Below are positions 36,169 to 43,830 of a stretch of DNA of 46,903 bases, piece after piece. Below the pieces are notes generated by a model, which saw only the letters and a program-made list of their open reading frames with translations, did no database searches and had not been told where the DNA came from. The first letter of the stretch is position 1; each line of letters begins with the position of its first letter. Source of the stretch: Candidatus Daviesbacteria bacterium RIFCSPHIGHO2_02_FULL_39_12 (GTDB lineage Bacteria; Patescibacteriota; Microgenomatia; Daviesbacterales; UBA10151); contig MFCX01000036.1 of the NCBI GenBank assembly GCA_001777055.1, forward strand, positions 1 through 46,903, in the 5' to 3' direction. The translations under genes and the position numbers were made by a program.

Positions 36169-36963
36169 TTAAAATTTTAAAATTAATGATGCTATAAACA
36201 CTCCTGCTCCTACTACTACCACTGCCAACACCACATTTATAAACATTCCCATTTCAATAATCTTTTGAGCCATGGGGTTTCTGCCTAAAGCCTCCAAGCC
36301 CTTATTGGCAGTCCTACCAAACATAAATAACCCTGCCCCAACTGAAGCTACTATCACCAATCCTGCCATAAAATATTTAAAAACTAAAGTCGGAGATTCT
36401 GTAGCTGCCAAGGTAGATAAAGAAAAGAAATCTTTTAAGGAACCACCGGTTGTAGCTTTTAAACTATTAAAATGGATATTTAAAGAGACTGCAATTTGCC
36501 CTATCCCTTCAGAATCAGAAGTATCAAAATCTTCTAAAGCTGTACCCAACACATAACCTGACTTAGTAGCTTTCATTCCAACCCCAGGAGTATCTGAGGT
36601 AGTAATTAGATCCCCTTTGGTTATACCTCCATTTTTAGCAGAAACATTGACTAAGGCTGTGCCGTTGGACATTACCGGCTGAGCTCCTTCTAAAGCTTCC
36701 TCTGCTAACATTATGGCTGCTTTGGAAGTAATTACCCCCACTATATTAGGGTCATAGGCTAATTTGCTTAAAATATAATTTCTATTTGAGGAGGAAATAA
36801 TATCTCCATCTTTAGCACTGCTGTCAGTAATCGGCTTATAATTGGCTATTCCCAAGGAAGTATCCGCAGTACTAGCTTCCGAGGTGGCTTCCTCTTGAGC
36901 TGAAACAACCTGGGGAACTAAAGCAAAACAGAAAATACTTAAAACAATCAGGCAGAACTTCAT
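36169..36963 (-). CDS. c-ring-like ATPase subunit with an exported N-terminal domain and no ion-binding carboxylate
   Basis: 264 residues; standard c subunits have about 75-85. Signal peptide 1-22 (cleavage likely after VSA), an exported domain 25-165 with KDGDIISSSNRNYILSKLAY and KNGGITKGDLITTSDTPGVG, like domains found beside tail-fibre-type adhesins. A linker follows, then the c hairpin: TM1 (192-216), cytoplasmic loop ALGRNPMAQ with the R-N-P used to dock gamma/epsilon, and TM2 (232-262). Counting from the loop Pro, the essential Glu/Asp position is V248; neither helix has a central acidic residue. So the ring should be unable to carry ions, yet keep its rotor contact. First gene of the F1-like operon, after a four-helix suffix gene. 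Confidence 0.85.
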   Translation of the reverse strand: MKFCLIVLSIFCFALVPQVVSAQEEATSEASTADTSLGIANYKPITDSSAKDGDIISSSNRNYILSKLAYDPNIVGVITSKAAIMLAEEALEGAQPVMSNGTALVNVSAKNGGITKGDLITTSDTPGVGMKATKSGYVLGTALEDFDTSDSEGIGQIAVSLNIHFNSLKATTGGSLKDFFSLSTLAATESPTLVFKYFMAGLVIVASVGAGLFMFGRTANKGLEALGRNPMAQKIIEMGMFINVVLAVVVVGAGVFIASLILKF

Positions 36964-37014
36964 ACTTTTATCATGTCACATCAGACGGTTATTTTCCAGT
37001 ATTTAATTCAAAAA

Positions 37015-37620
37015 TTAAAAGTTTTTCCTTTTTTGTTCCAGCCGTTTCTTAAAAAGATTTTCCCTAAAGCCGCCTTTTTGGACAAACTTTTCTTCCAGAG
37101 ACTCTTGCAGCCTCTTTTGTAAATAAATAGCTTGGTTAATCAAGGTTATCATTAGATTTACAGCTTGAGCTAAATCTTTGGGAAGGTCAGGGAAGTTGGG
37201 GGAGTCGGGAAGGGTTGGGGTAGCCTTTAAAATCCCCCATACTTTCCCAACCTCCCTTACTCTCCTAACCGTTTCTTCCTTTACCCAAATCTCCACCTTA
37301 TTTTGCCTGGCAAAGGAAAGAAAATCTTTTAAGAGTTCTTCCAAAGAGCCTTTATTAACTCCTGTAAGTTTTATGTAACCCTCCAGACTTGCTTGTTGGT
37401 TGCCTTCGGGGATATTAGTCATGCCGCTTCTTGCAGCCTGAACCATTTGATCAAAAGTTCGGTGGGAGGAAAGGTTGGGGTAGTTAAGGAAGTTGGGGGA
37501 AGAACAGCGTTTACAAAAGACTACGGTGTAGTCGTAAATTGGCACGGTAATTTTATAAGCTAACAGGTACTCATACCCAGCATGGTATTTTATTTTTGTT
37601 TCCTTACTTTGCTGATTCAT
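37015..37620 (-). CDS. Four-helix-bundle protein with suffix domain (copy B)
   Basis: 201 residues. S23/IVP-like four-helix core: FDQMVQAARSGMTNIPEGNQQASLEGYIKLTGVN and LEELLKDFLSFARQ, then a variable Pro-rich segment, and the 'four helix bundle suffix' end FVQKGGFRENLFKKRLEQKRK. Nonamer arrays at 37180 and 37462 encode two of the variable stretches (TPTLPDSPNFPDLP and SSPNFLNYPNLSSH). Function unknown; related proteins accompany rRNA insertions and DGRs. It follows a LamG tail remnant and precedes the c-like gene by 51 bases; paralogue of the gene at 40929. Confidence 0.8.
   Translation of the reverse strand: MNQQSKETKIKYHAGYEYLLAYKITVPIYDYTVVFCKRCSSPNFLNYPNLSSHRTFDQMVQAARSGMTNIPEGNQQASLEGYIKLTGVNKGSLEELLKDFLSFARQNKVEIWVKEETVRRVREVGKVWGILKATPTLPDSPNFPDLPKDLAQAVNLMITLINQAIYLQKRLQESLEEKFVQKGGFRENLFKKRLEQKRKNF
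37180..37224. repeat. Nonamer array GGGAAGTTG-type in four-helix gene B
   Basis: Five 9-base units (GGGAAGGTC, AGGGAAGTT, GGGGGAGTC, GGGAAGGGT, TGGGGTAGC). A related reverse-sense array is at 37242-37268. Confidence 0.75.
37462..37497. repeat. Second nonamer array in four-helix gene B
   Basis: Four 9-base units (GTGGGAGGA, AAGGTTGGG, GTAGTTAAG, GAAGTTGGG), the same unit family as 37180. Confidence 0.75.
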
Positions 37621-37658
37621 TGTATTTTTAACCTACTTCCCCCACTACCCCTACCTTT

Positions 37659-37745
37659 TTATGGCGCTCCGCTGCTTGGTCCAAAAAATACTGCTCCATT
37701 GTTATATACCCTGACATCATCAATCTGGCCGTTAAAGGGATATTT
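37659..37745 (-). pseudogene. Remnant C-terminus of a LamG gene
   Basis: The minus strand reads YPFNGQIDDVRVYNNGAVF and ends GPSSGAP-stop, a shortened duplicate of the end of the full LamG gene at 38347 (FNGQIDDVRIYNYAL ... GAVNFAPSSGAP). It overlaps the antitoxin 3' end in another frame. It shows that the toxin-antitoxin cassette landed between two LamG tails. Confidence 0.75.
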
Positions 37746-38004
37746 GAAGTTTGCCGCCCAGAGCTTTTGATACTTTTTCCAGAAAGGCAACCGAGGGATT
37801 AGTAGTACCTCCTTCAAGTCTGGCTATGGCAGATTGTTTGGTACCAACCTTTTCAGCTAACTGTTTTTGAGTCAGCCCTTTTTCCAGTCTTTTTCTGATA
37901 ACTTGCTCAATAATGCTGAATTCAAGTTCAAGAGCATCATAAGCCTTTTTAAGTTCAGGATCTTTGGCAAAAGCTTCTTTTTTAAAGTCCTCGAAGTCTC
38001 TCAT
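37732..38004 (-). CDS. XRE-family antitoxin of a RelE/HigB-type module
   Basis: 90 residues, same layout as the XRE protein at 16701: charged N-terminal helix (DFKKEAFAKDPELKKAYDALELEF), then KGLTQKELAEKVGTKQSAIARLEGGTTNPSV and LEKVSKALGGKLQISL. It should neutralise the toxin encoded just upstream and repress the module. It has its own promoter and palindrome (38015-38043), with the -10 box 11 bases before the ATG, so its separate transcript would be nearly leaderless. Confidence 0.88.
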   Translation of the reverse strand: MRDFEDFKKEAFAKDPELKKAYDALELEFSIIEQVIRKRLEKGLTQKQLAEKVGTKQSAIARLEGGTTNPSVAFLEKVSKALGGKLQISL

Positions 38005-38014
38005 AGTGGAGGTA

Positions 38015-38043
38015 CTATAACATATATGTTATGTGTTTGTCAA
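38015..38043 (-). promoter_or_regulatory. Antitoxin promoter with a 16-bp palindromic operator
   Basis: Minus strand: -35 TTGACA (38038-38043), 17-base spacer, -10 TTATAG (38015-38020). The perfect palindrome ATAACATATATGTTAT (38017-38032) covers spacer and -10. Confidence 0.7.
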
Positions 38044-38343
38044 GATTCTTAATTTAGCTAAAGCAGTTTTAATCTCTCTTGATGGTGTTTTCTGCGTCTT
38101 TTTAACAAATCCATGAAGAAGAACAACTTGGTTTTGGTGGAAGGTATAAAATATACGTGTTTCTTGTTGCCCTTTTGTGCGTAATTCAAATAAATTATTT
38201 CCTAGTGATTTGCTGTATGGCATACGTAACCGATATTCGAATTCTCTTAATAGGTCAATAGTTCTTAATGTTTTTGAGTAAGTGTCTCTTTCCAAAGAGT
38301 CAATAAAATCTTCCAGATTCTGGTCAAATGTTTTAACAATCAT
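38029..38343 (-). CDS. RelE/HigB-like toxin
   Basis: 104 residues. RelE-fold features: an N-terminal helix pair (LEDFIDSLERDTYSKTLRTIDLLREF), YRLRMPYSKSLGNNLFELRTKG, the core strand QQETRIFYTFHQNQVVLLHGFVKKTQKTPSREI with the basic residues expected for a ribosome-dependent mRNA nuclease, and an AKL end. It begins four bases after the LamG stop codon, so it is read from the LamG transcript, and precedes its antitoxin by 24 bases (toxin-first order, as in higBA). Confidence 0.88.
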   Translation of the reverse strand: MIVKTFDQNLEDFIDSLERDTYSKTLRTIDLLREFEYRLRMPYSKSLGNNLFELRTKGQQETRIFYTFHQNQVVLLHGFVKKTQKTPSREIKTALAKLRILTNT

Positions 38344-38346
38344 ATT

Positions 38347-40932
38347 TTATGGCGCACCGCTGCTTGGGGCAAAGTTCACTGCCCCGCCGTTATATAAATC
38401 TTTTACTTGGGTGACAGTTAAGGCATAATTATAAATCCTGACATCATCAATCTGGCCATTAAAATAACTGGTTGAAGTATATGAGCGGGTGCCAAGGGTA
38501 ATATTAGAGGTAGTGGCCATGGCATCGGTGCCCATAGCTGCAGTTGAACCATCAGCTTTGCCGTCAATATATATTTGTCCGTTGCCATCCCTGTCAATAG
38601 TACAGCCTATTAAATGCCAGTTGGTATCAGCAATAGTAGAAGTTGAGGTGACATCGGTTGCATCCTCGGAGCATTGGACAGTGTTAGAGCCGGTAAAAAG
38701 CAATCTATAGCCGTCATTATCCGCGTCCTCTTTACTTAGGATATATTCTGCGCCGGTGGTTGTTCTTTTGACCCAGGCAAAAAGAGAAAAATCATCAGTG
38801 GAGTTATTAAAGCGCAGGTTGGCAGTATCAGCAACAGCTACTTTATCATCAGTCCCGTCTAGACTTAAAGAATAATTTCTCTTGCCTGTTGCACCGCTGC
38901 CCCAGGCGGTGGAAGAAGTTGAGCAGGTGCCCACAGTATCTTCTCCTCCTGTTGCTCCAATAGTAATAGTACCGGTATTTCCGTTACCCGAAGAGTCATT
39001 GGCAGTTGTTCCCTGACATTCATCCATCTTCCAATACCCAACCGGCGCCCCCCTGTTATAATCCCAAGCAATCTGGGCAGCACTCCGGGCATAATTAAAA
39101 ATTCTAACTTGATCAATTTGCCCATTAAAATACTTCCAGGCACCAGAAACACCAGTTCTCCCAATTTCAAATGAAGCATTACTGAAAGTAGTACCACCAT
39201 AATTACCACTGGCTACCTGTACTCCATTCACATAAAGAATTGTGTTGCCACTGGAGTCATAAGTATAGGTTATATGTTTCCAGGTATTCTGCCAATTAGT
39301 AGGAGTCGTATACTCTAAGCCAGCATATCCACCTCTAGAAAATCTTAACTTACCTTGATAAAAGAAGTGTTGAAGAGCACTGGCAGTAGTGTCGGTGGAT
39401 GAATAAAAAAGCCCTCTTGTCGTGGAAGAAGTTGTATCAAAATTTGGATTCATCCAATAGGATAAAGTACCTCCGGTAGTCACGAGAATAGCAGAAGTTT
39501 TCTCAGCGTAATCATCCGTTCCATTAAAATTACCCGCCTTACCAACCTTTCCAGATTTATATCTAGGAAATCCAGTTCCATACCAAGTGCCATTATATGC
39601 ATTGCCAGAGGTATCCAAAACATTATTTTCAAAATCCCATCTGGCTACCGGGGCAGTACAGGAAGTGGTATCTCCTGGAATACAATATTCCTGGTTAGCA
39701 GCTTGAGGTTGATAAGAGGAGTTATCAGAAAGTGAGCCTAAAACTTGGGAAGAACCTCTATTATAATCCACCTTTACCTCATCAGCAGTTAAAGCATACC
39801 TGTAAACTTTTATCTCATCCAAATCTCCATTAAACTCATCTCCGTTATCTACTCCATCTCTGTCTCCAGCATAAATGGATAAAGAATTAGCCAGAGTTGC
39901 AGTCGTGGTATCTGTATCAGAATCTTTTAATACTCCATCTATATAAATATATGTTTTATCTTGGGTTACATCTCTAACTGCCGCTACATGATGCCAGGTA
40001 TTATCATAAACATCTGTAGATGTGCAGGAGGCGATATCTGGTCCCCAGGTTGTATCATCATCTATGCCAAAACATAAATAACCTGAAGTATTGGTATAGA
40101 TAGCATAACCTGCGGTGGTGGCATTGGCTTTATTAAATAAATACTCTGCAGCTCCTGGATTATTGGCAGAGTCTGATTTAAACCATAAAGATATAGAGTA
40201 ATCATCTGTGTCAGTAACATCAAAATCAGAATCATCTGCTTTGGACAACCATATAGCTCCTGTACCATTCCAGGCTTTACCAAACTTGCCGCTGTCTGTC
40301 CATGACGTAGAAGAAAGGGTCAAATTATTCGCATTAGGGGTACTATCATTAGCAGTAGTCCCATATCCTTCATCAAAGTCCCAATAGCCTACAGCCGACC
40401 CAACAGGAGAGCCAACAGCGGGGTGGCCTGCGTTCATGTCTTGCACAATTTGCTTTTGAGTGCGGGCATAGTTATATACCTGAAACTGGTCTACCGTGCC
40501 TATAAAATTAGTATAAAGGGCATCTGCAGAATCATCTTCACCCACCAAAAAGTTATTGGCAGTATCATCAACTGCTACTGTTAGGGACTGTGAACCAACC
40601 TGCACCCCGTTAACATAAATCCTTAAATTTACTTTATCATATGTGCAGGAAATATGGCTCCAAGTGTTTAGAGTGAGGGCGCTTGTGCCGGAAGCAGCAG
40701 TCTGCCAGGTGGTACTTTTGATCTGGCAGCCCGGAAGACCTGAGGCATCGGTAAAAAGCCTGACCTCCTCTGCTTTGCCCACCAAGGCCTTGCTTGTTAC
40801 AGAAGTTTGCGGATTGAAATATAAAGATATTGTAAATTGGTTAGCGGTCTCTCCTGCTTTAGCAGGAGAGGGAAACACTAGACTCATGAGAGTCATGAGT
40901 CCCATTAGACATATGAGATTTATGTATCTCAT
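38347..40932 (-). CDS. Secreted multi-LamG surface protein (B)
   Basis: 861 residues. Signal peptide about 1-27 (NLICLMGLMTLMSLVFPSPAKAG), then four LamG/concanavalin-like domains at about 30-165, 180-395, 420-620 and 628-850, each ending with the typical 'FNGxIDxVRxYNYAxxxxQI' strand. Gly/Asn/Asp/Thr-rich composition. No sorting signal or membrane anchor after the signal peptide is seen. Likely binds carbohydrate or host surface. The signal-peptide region is encoded by a nonamer array (40881-40925). It overlaps the four-helix gene upstream and leads into the toxin gene. Confidence 0.88.
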   Translation of the reverse strand: MRYINLICLMGLMTLMSLVFPSPAKAGETANQFTISLYFNPQTSVTSKALVGKAEEVRLFTDASGLPGCQIKSTTWQTAASGTSALTLNTWSHISCTYDKVNLRIYVNGVQVGSQSLTVAVDDTANNFLVGEDDSADALYTNFIGTVDQFQVYNYARTQKQIVQDMNAGHPAVGSPVGSAVGYWDFDEGYGTTANDSTPNANNLTLSSTSWTDSGKFGKAWNGTGAIWLSKADDSDFDVTDTDDYSISLWFKSDSANNPGAAEYLFNKANATTAGYAIYTNTSGYLCFGIDDDTTWGPDIASCTSTDVYDNTWHHVAAVRDVTQDKTYIYIDGVLKDSDTDTTTATLANSLSIYAGDRDGVDNGDEFNGDLDEIKVYRYALTADEVKVDYNRGSSQVLGSLSDNSSYQPQAANQEYCIPGDTTSCTAPVARWDFENNVLDTSGNAYNGTWYGTGFPRYKSGKVGKAGNFNGTDDYAEKTSAILVTTGGTLSYWMNPNFDTTSSTTRGLFYSSTDTTASALQHFFYQGKLRFSRGGYAGLEYTTPTNWQNTWKHITYTYDSSGNTILYVNGVQVASGNYGGTTFSNASFEIGRTGVSGAWKYFNGQIDQVRIFNYARSAAQIAWDYNRGAPVGYWKMDECQGTTANDSSGNGNTGTITIGATGGEDTVGTCSTSSTAWGSGATGKRNYSLSLDGTDDKVAVADTANLRFNNSTDDFSLFAWVKRTTTGAEYILSKEDADNDGYRLLFTGSNTVQCSEDATDVTSTSTIADTNWHLIGCTIDRDGNGQIYIDGKADGSTAAMGTDAMATTSNITLGTRSYTSTSYFNGQIDDVRIYNYALTVTQVKDLYNGGAVNFAPSSGAP
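40881..40925. repeat. Nonamer array GACTCATGA-type encoding the LamG-B signal peptide
   Basis: Five 9-base units; on the minus strand they give the triplet-repeating CLM-GLM-TLM-SLV. The same unit occurs at 41099 and 41471. Confidence 0.75.
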
Positions 40933-41543
40933 TTATTTTTAAACTCCCTTCTTTTCTGAAAAAGATTTTCCCTAAAACCGCCTTTCTGGATAAAGCTTTT
41001 CTCAATTCCTTTTAAAAATCTGTCTAATAAAAACCCTTCCTTGGTGCAAAGGGTAATCATTAAATTAGCAAAAGCTTCTGGATCAGAAAATTTTATTCCA
41101 TGAGACTCATTAGACTCATGAGTCACATGAGGCTCATGGGGATTTATTAGTATGGAGCGCAGGTGTAAAACCCGCGGGTCGTTTTTATCCCAAAGCTTGA
41201 GTCCTTTATTAAATAGAAAGTCCTGGTAGTCTTCTATTAGTTCTCCGTAACTTGCTCTTGATACACCAGTTAGCTTCAGGTTGCTTTCTACAGAATTTTC
41301 CAAAGAACCTTCAACCAAGTCCTGTTTGCCTGAACGGGCTGCCTGTTCCATTTGGTCAAGGGTTCGGGAAAATTTAGAGATGTAAAGCTTTAAAAAAATA
41401 CTGTTAAGGTTGTAGATCTCTACTGCAAGCCAATAAACCAGAGTATTTTTAATTCCTCCTAGGCTTTTTCCATGAGACTCATTGGTCTCATGTGACTTAT
41501 TTGACTCATGTATTTTATCTTGACTCATATTATTAAAAATCAC
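40929..41543 (-). CDS. Four-helix-bundle protein with suffix domain (copy A)
   Basis: 204 residues, paralogue of the gene at 37015. Core FSRTLDQMEQAARSGKQDLVEGSLENSVESNLKLTGVSRASYGELIEDYQDFL, then a linker and the suffix FIQKGGFRENLFQKRREFKNK. The N-terminus (IHESNKSHETNESHGKS) and linker (EPHVTHESNESHGIK) are made by two nonamer arrays of one unit. Its start overlaps the LamG-A stop by 11 bases and its stop abuts the LamG-B start, so it is translated in a fixed ratio with the surface proteins. Confidence 0.8.
   Translation of the reverse strand: MIFNNMSQDKIHESNKSHETNESHGKSLGGIKNTLVYWLAVEIYNLNSIFLKLYISKFSRTLDQMEQAARSGKQDLVEGSLENSVESNLKLTGVSRASYGELIEDYQDFLFNKGLKLWDKNDPRVLHLRSILINPHEPHVTHESNESHGIKFSDPEAFANLMITLCTKEGFLLDRFLKGIEKSFIQKGGFRENLFQKRREFKNK
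41099..41143. repeat. Nonamer array CATGAGACT-type in four-helix gene A (linker)
   Basis: Five 9-base units: CATGAGACT, CATTAGACT, CATGAGTCA, CATGAGGCT, CATGGGGAT. Confidence 0.85.
41471..41515. repeat. Nonamer array CATGAGACT-type at the four-helix gene A start
   Basis: Five 9-base units: CATGAGACT, CATTGGTCT, CATGTGACT, TATTTGACT, CATGTATTT. Same unit as 41099. Confidence 0.85.
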
Positions 41544-43443
41544 TCACGCTAATATTATCTCCTGTGCCATCCATTTTTACCCCTTTGCCATATTTACCAG
41601 TACTCCAAACGGGATTGCCGTTTAAGGTCCCTGTTCTGCCATTACCGGAGGTATCATTGGCAGAAGTACCTGAACCCTCTTCCATTTTAAGTTCCACCCT
41701 TGGCCCCGGAGCAAAGTTATATAGTTGGGGGACTTCATTTGGAGAAAGTGCACGGTTATAAACTCTAACTTCATCCAAATTTCCATTATAAAATCCGCCG
41801 CCTCCACAACTGTCAGTTTGTCCAAATCTTTGACCACAGGAAGTACCAGCTGTAAGCGTACCGGAAGCATTAGTAGAATATATTTGTACACCATTTTTAT
41901 ATAAGTACACCTTTGAACCATCCCAACGGACTATTACATGTTGCCACGAAGATGTTGTCCATGTATTTCCTGTTTGCGGATAGGTGTTGCTTGTGCTAAT
42001 GCCGTTTAGAGTAATAAGAGAAGCACTAGTATTAAACCGGAATGTAAACCACCCAAGATTAATAATGTAGCCCTCATTAACAGCATTTGGGTTCATCCAA
42101 AAACTAACTGTGAGCTGTTGGGGTACACTAAGTGGGTAACCACCACTAAATGAAACATAATCTTGGCTGCCATCAAAACTACCTCCATTACCAAATTTAC
42201 CTGCTGCTCCGCCAGTAGGTTTAGTACAACTTGCCCCAGAGCAATTAGCAGTACCTTCATTGCCGTTACCTGATGAATCTAATATATCAGCAGAAGTGCC
42301 ACTCCAGGAAGCTTCATCCATTTTCCAGTAACCCACTAGTCCTTGGGAAAGGGATTTCCACTGATCAGAGGAGCCGATTTGCGCGGATACCCCTATCAGT
42401 GAAGATCTGCCATTGTAATCCGTGAGAATCTGAGCCGCTGATCTGGCATAATTGTAAACCTTAACCTCATCTATAAAGCCTTGGCCATAATTAGTACTGA
42501 TCTGGCCTATTTTAATGGCTGAACCGGAAAGGGCGGAACCGGTGGTGACTGTAATATATTGCCATTGGTTGGCTGTAATAGTGGAGGAGACTTTGCCGTT
42601 GACATAGACAGTAGGCGAGGTAAAGCCTGTGGCAGAAATTGTCCCTGAGGAGGATTGGATATAGGCTGAGCCATTAAGATCGATAAATTGCTCTGATGTA
42701 GTTGTTGGTCTGATCCAGAAAGAAACACTTTGAATATTAGAAACAGTGTTACTTACTGTTACCACATCATTAGTTCCATCAAAATATAGACATTTACCTG
42801 ATACACACAGATCCTCTGTTTGCCAGGTAGCACCATCTAGGGTTCCATCATTATTATTACTGGTAGAATCCTGGGCATTAGTACCAGTACCATCATCAAA
42901 ACTCCAGTAAGCTGCAGGTGATGGGGCTTTTTCTTCTGAGGCAGAGGAGGTGGAGGAAGGGGTAAAGGTGGCTTCGGAAAATTGCGCACTTTCAGTTCCA
43001 TTTTGGGCTGAGGGGTTACCGTAATAATGGAAAATTCTGGTAGCGCCTGCATTGATGGTGGGTATTAAAACATAGTAATCGGTAGAATTAGTGTTGCAGT
43101 CGCCCCCGGCTGTGTCAATAAAATAGCGCAATAGGTTACCACTGCCGTCTGTAAAGCGGGAGTCCCCGCAGTCTGATTGCATCTTACCCGCGCTGATTAA
43201 GGTTGCTGTGTCTATGTCAAACTTGACCTTTTTATTGCTGTCCGCTGCCCCGGAATTGTTGACGGTATATTCGGTTCTATAAGCCCAGCTGTCATCATAC
43301 CAGGCGGCGGAGGCGGGTTTGGGGCGCATTAAAAGATATAACCCTGAGCCTGTGAAAATAGTTAAGGCTATTAAACCCATGAGGAGAGATTTTTTGGTAA
43401 TCTTAATAAAGCCCTGCTGTATGTAGTTTGACAAATTTATCAT
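41533..43443 (-). CDS. Secreted DUF2341/LamG surface protein (A)
   Basis: 636 residues. Signal/anchor about 18-45 (KSLLMGLIALTIFTGSGLYLL), followed by DUF2341 (about 46-160: WYDDSWAYRTEYTVNN ... VLIPTINAGATRIFHYYGNP), then LamG domains at about 180-345 and 365-580 and the start of a third that stops at GDNISVSDF. The last LamG therefore appears cut short, ending where the four-helix gene begins. Likely a glycan- or cell-binding surface protein. The promoter of a plus-strand RNA (43428) lies in its first codons. Confidence 0.85.
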   Translation of the reverse strand: MINLSNYIQQGFIKITKKSLLMGLIALTIFTGSGLYLLMRPKPASAAWYDDSWAYRTEYTVNNSGAADSNKKVKFDIDTATLISAGKMQSDCGDSRFTDGSGNLLRYFIDTAGGDCNTNSTDYYVLIPTINAGATRIFHYYGNPSAQNGTESAQFSEATFTPSSTSSASEEKAPSPAAYWSFDDGTGTNAQDSTSNNNDGTLDGATWQTEDLCVSGKCLYFDGTNDVVTVSNTVSNIQSVSFWIRPTTTSEQFIDLNGSAYIQSSSGTISATGFTSPTVYVNGKVSSTITANQWQYITVTTGSALSGSAIKIGQISTNYGQGFIDEVKVYNYARSAAQILTDYNGRSSLIGVSAQIGSSDQWKSLSQGLVGYWKMDEASWSGTSADILDSSGNGNEGTANCSGASCTKPTGGAAGKFGNGGSFDGSQDYVSFSGGYPLSVPQQLTVSFWMNPNAVNEGYIINLGWFTFRFNTSASLITLNGISTSNTYPQTGNTWTTSSWQHVIVRWDGSKVYLYKNGVQIYSTNASGTLTAGTSCGQRFGQTDSCGGGGFYNGNLDEVRVYNRALSPNEVPQLYNFAPGPRVELKMEEGSGTSANDTSGNGRTGTLNGNPVWSTGKYGKGVKMDGTGDNISVSDF

Positions 43444-43527
43444 AATATGTTAATATACTTTTTGCCTGTTAGCCTTAGGGCTCTGTCGGTCACACATATG
43501 TGTAGTACCGACGACAGGCTTTTTTAG
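43428..43527 (+). ncRNA. Candidate small RNA unit (promoter to terminator) opposite the LamG-A start
   Basis: Plus strand: -35 TTGACA (43428-43433), 17-base spacer, -10 TAATAT (43451-43456). The predicted RNA of about 65 nt has an AGCC/GGCT hairpin, then GTCGGT/ACCGAC around CACACATATGTGT, GCCTGT/ACAGGC outside and a T6 run ending near 43526. No gene follows on this strand. Confidence 0.55.
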
Positions 43528-43793
43528 TCCTCTTCTAGATTTCCCTTATGTAATAGTCTGTCACGTTTTTTGTTAGTAGTCCAGTTTGGGATAACACTCA
43601 AAAAATGAGGGTTTCCATTCTTAGTCTTTTTAACAATTACTTTAATTTTCCAGCCCTCAAGGATAGCAATAAAACCAAAGTACTCAGCATTACCTGTATG
43701 TTGGTATTCTTGCAGGGTAGTGGTGAGATGTAGCAGTTCTACTGCTTTGTAGTATTTATATGCTTGAGTTCTTATTTGTTGATAGTTTTTCAT
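43524..43793 (-). CDS. Small hypothetical protein, possibly RelE/barnase-like
   Basis: 89 residues from the ATG at 43793; an upstream frame to 43847 reads through a signal-peptide remnant and is not native. Helical start (KNYQQIRTQAYKYYKAVELLHLTTTLQEYQ), then strands FGFIAILEGWKIKVIVKKTKNGNPHFLSVIPNW. The pattern 'IxVIVxxxxNGxxHFxSVIP' is similar to phage-type barnase/RelE-like nuclease toxins, but catalytic residues cannot be pinned down. It sits alone in the LamG cluster. Confidence 0.5.
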   Translation of the reverse strand: MKNYQQIRTQAYKYYKAVELLHLTTTLQEYQHTGNAEYFGFIAILEGWKIKVIVKKTKNGNPHFLSVIPNWTTNKKRDRLLHKGNLEED

Positions 43794-43830
43794 AAATATA
43801 ATCCAGAGCCTGTAAAAATAGTTAAGGCTA

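Noticed and set aside
32166..36963. Ordinary housekeeping ATP synthase operon
   Set aside because: The c subunit lacks the carboxylate and has an exported domain, epsilon is truncated, and a, b and delta are absent.
37015..43443. Diversity-generating retroelement (four-helix Avd-like proteins beside surface genes)
   Set aside because: No reverse transcriptase gene and no template/variable repeat pair with adenine-specific differences is seen in the window; the four-helix proteins carry the suffix domain instead.
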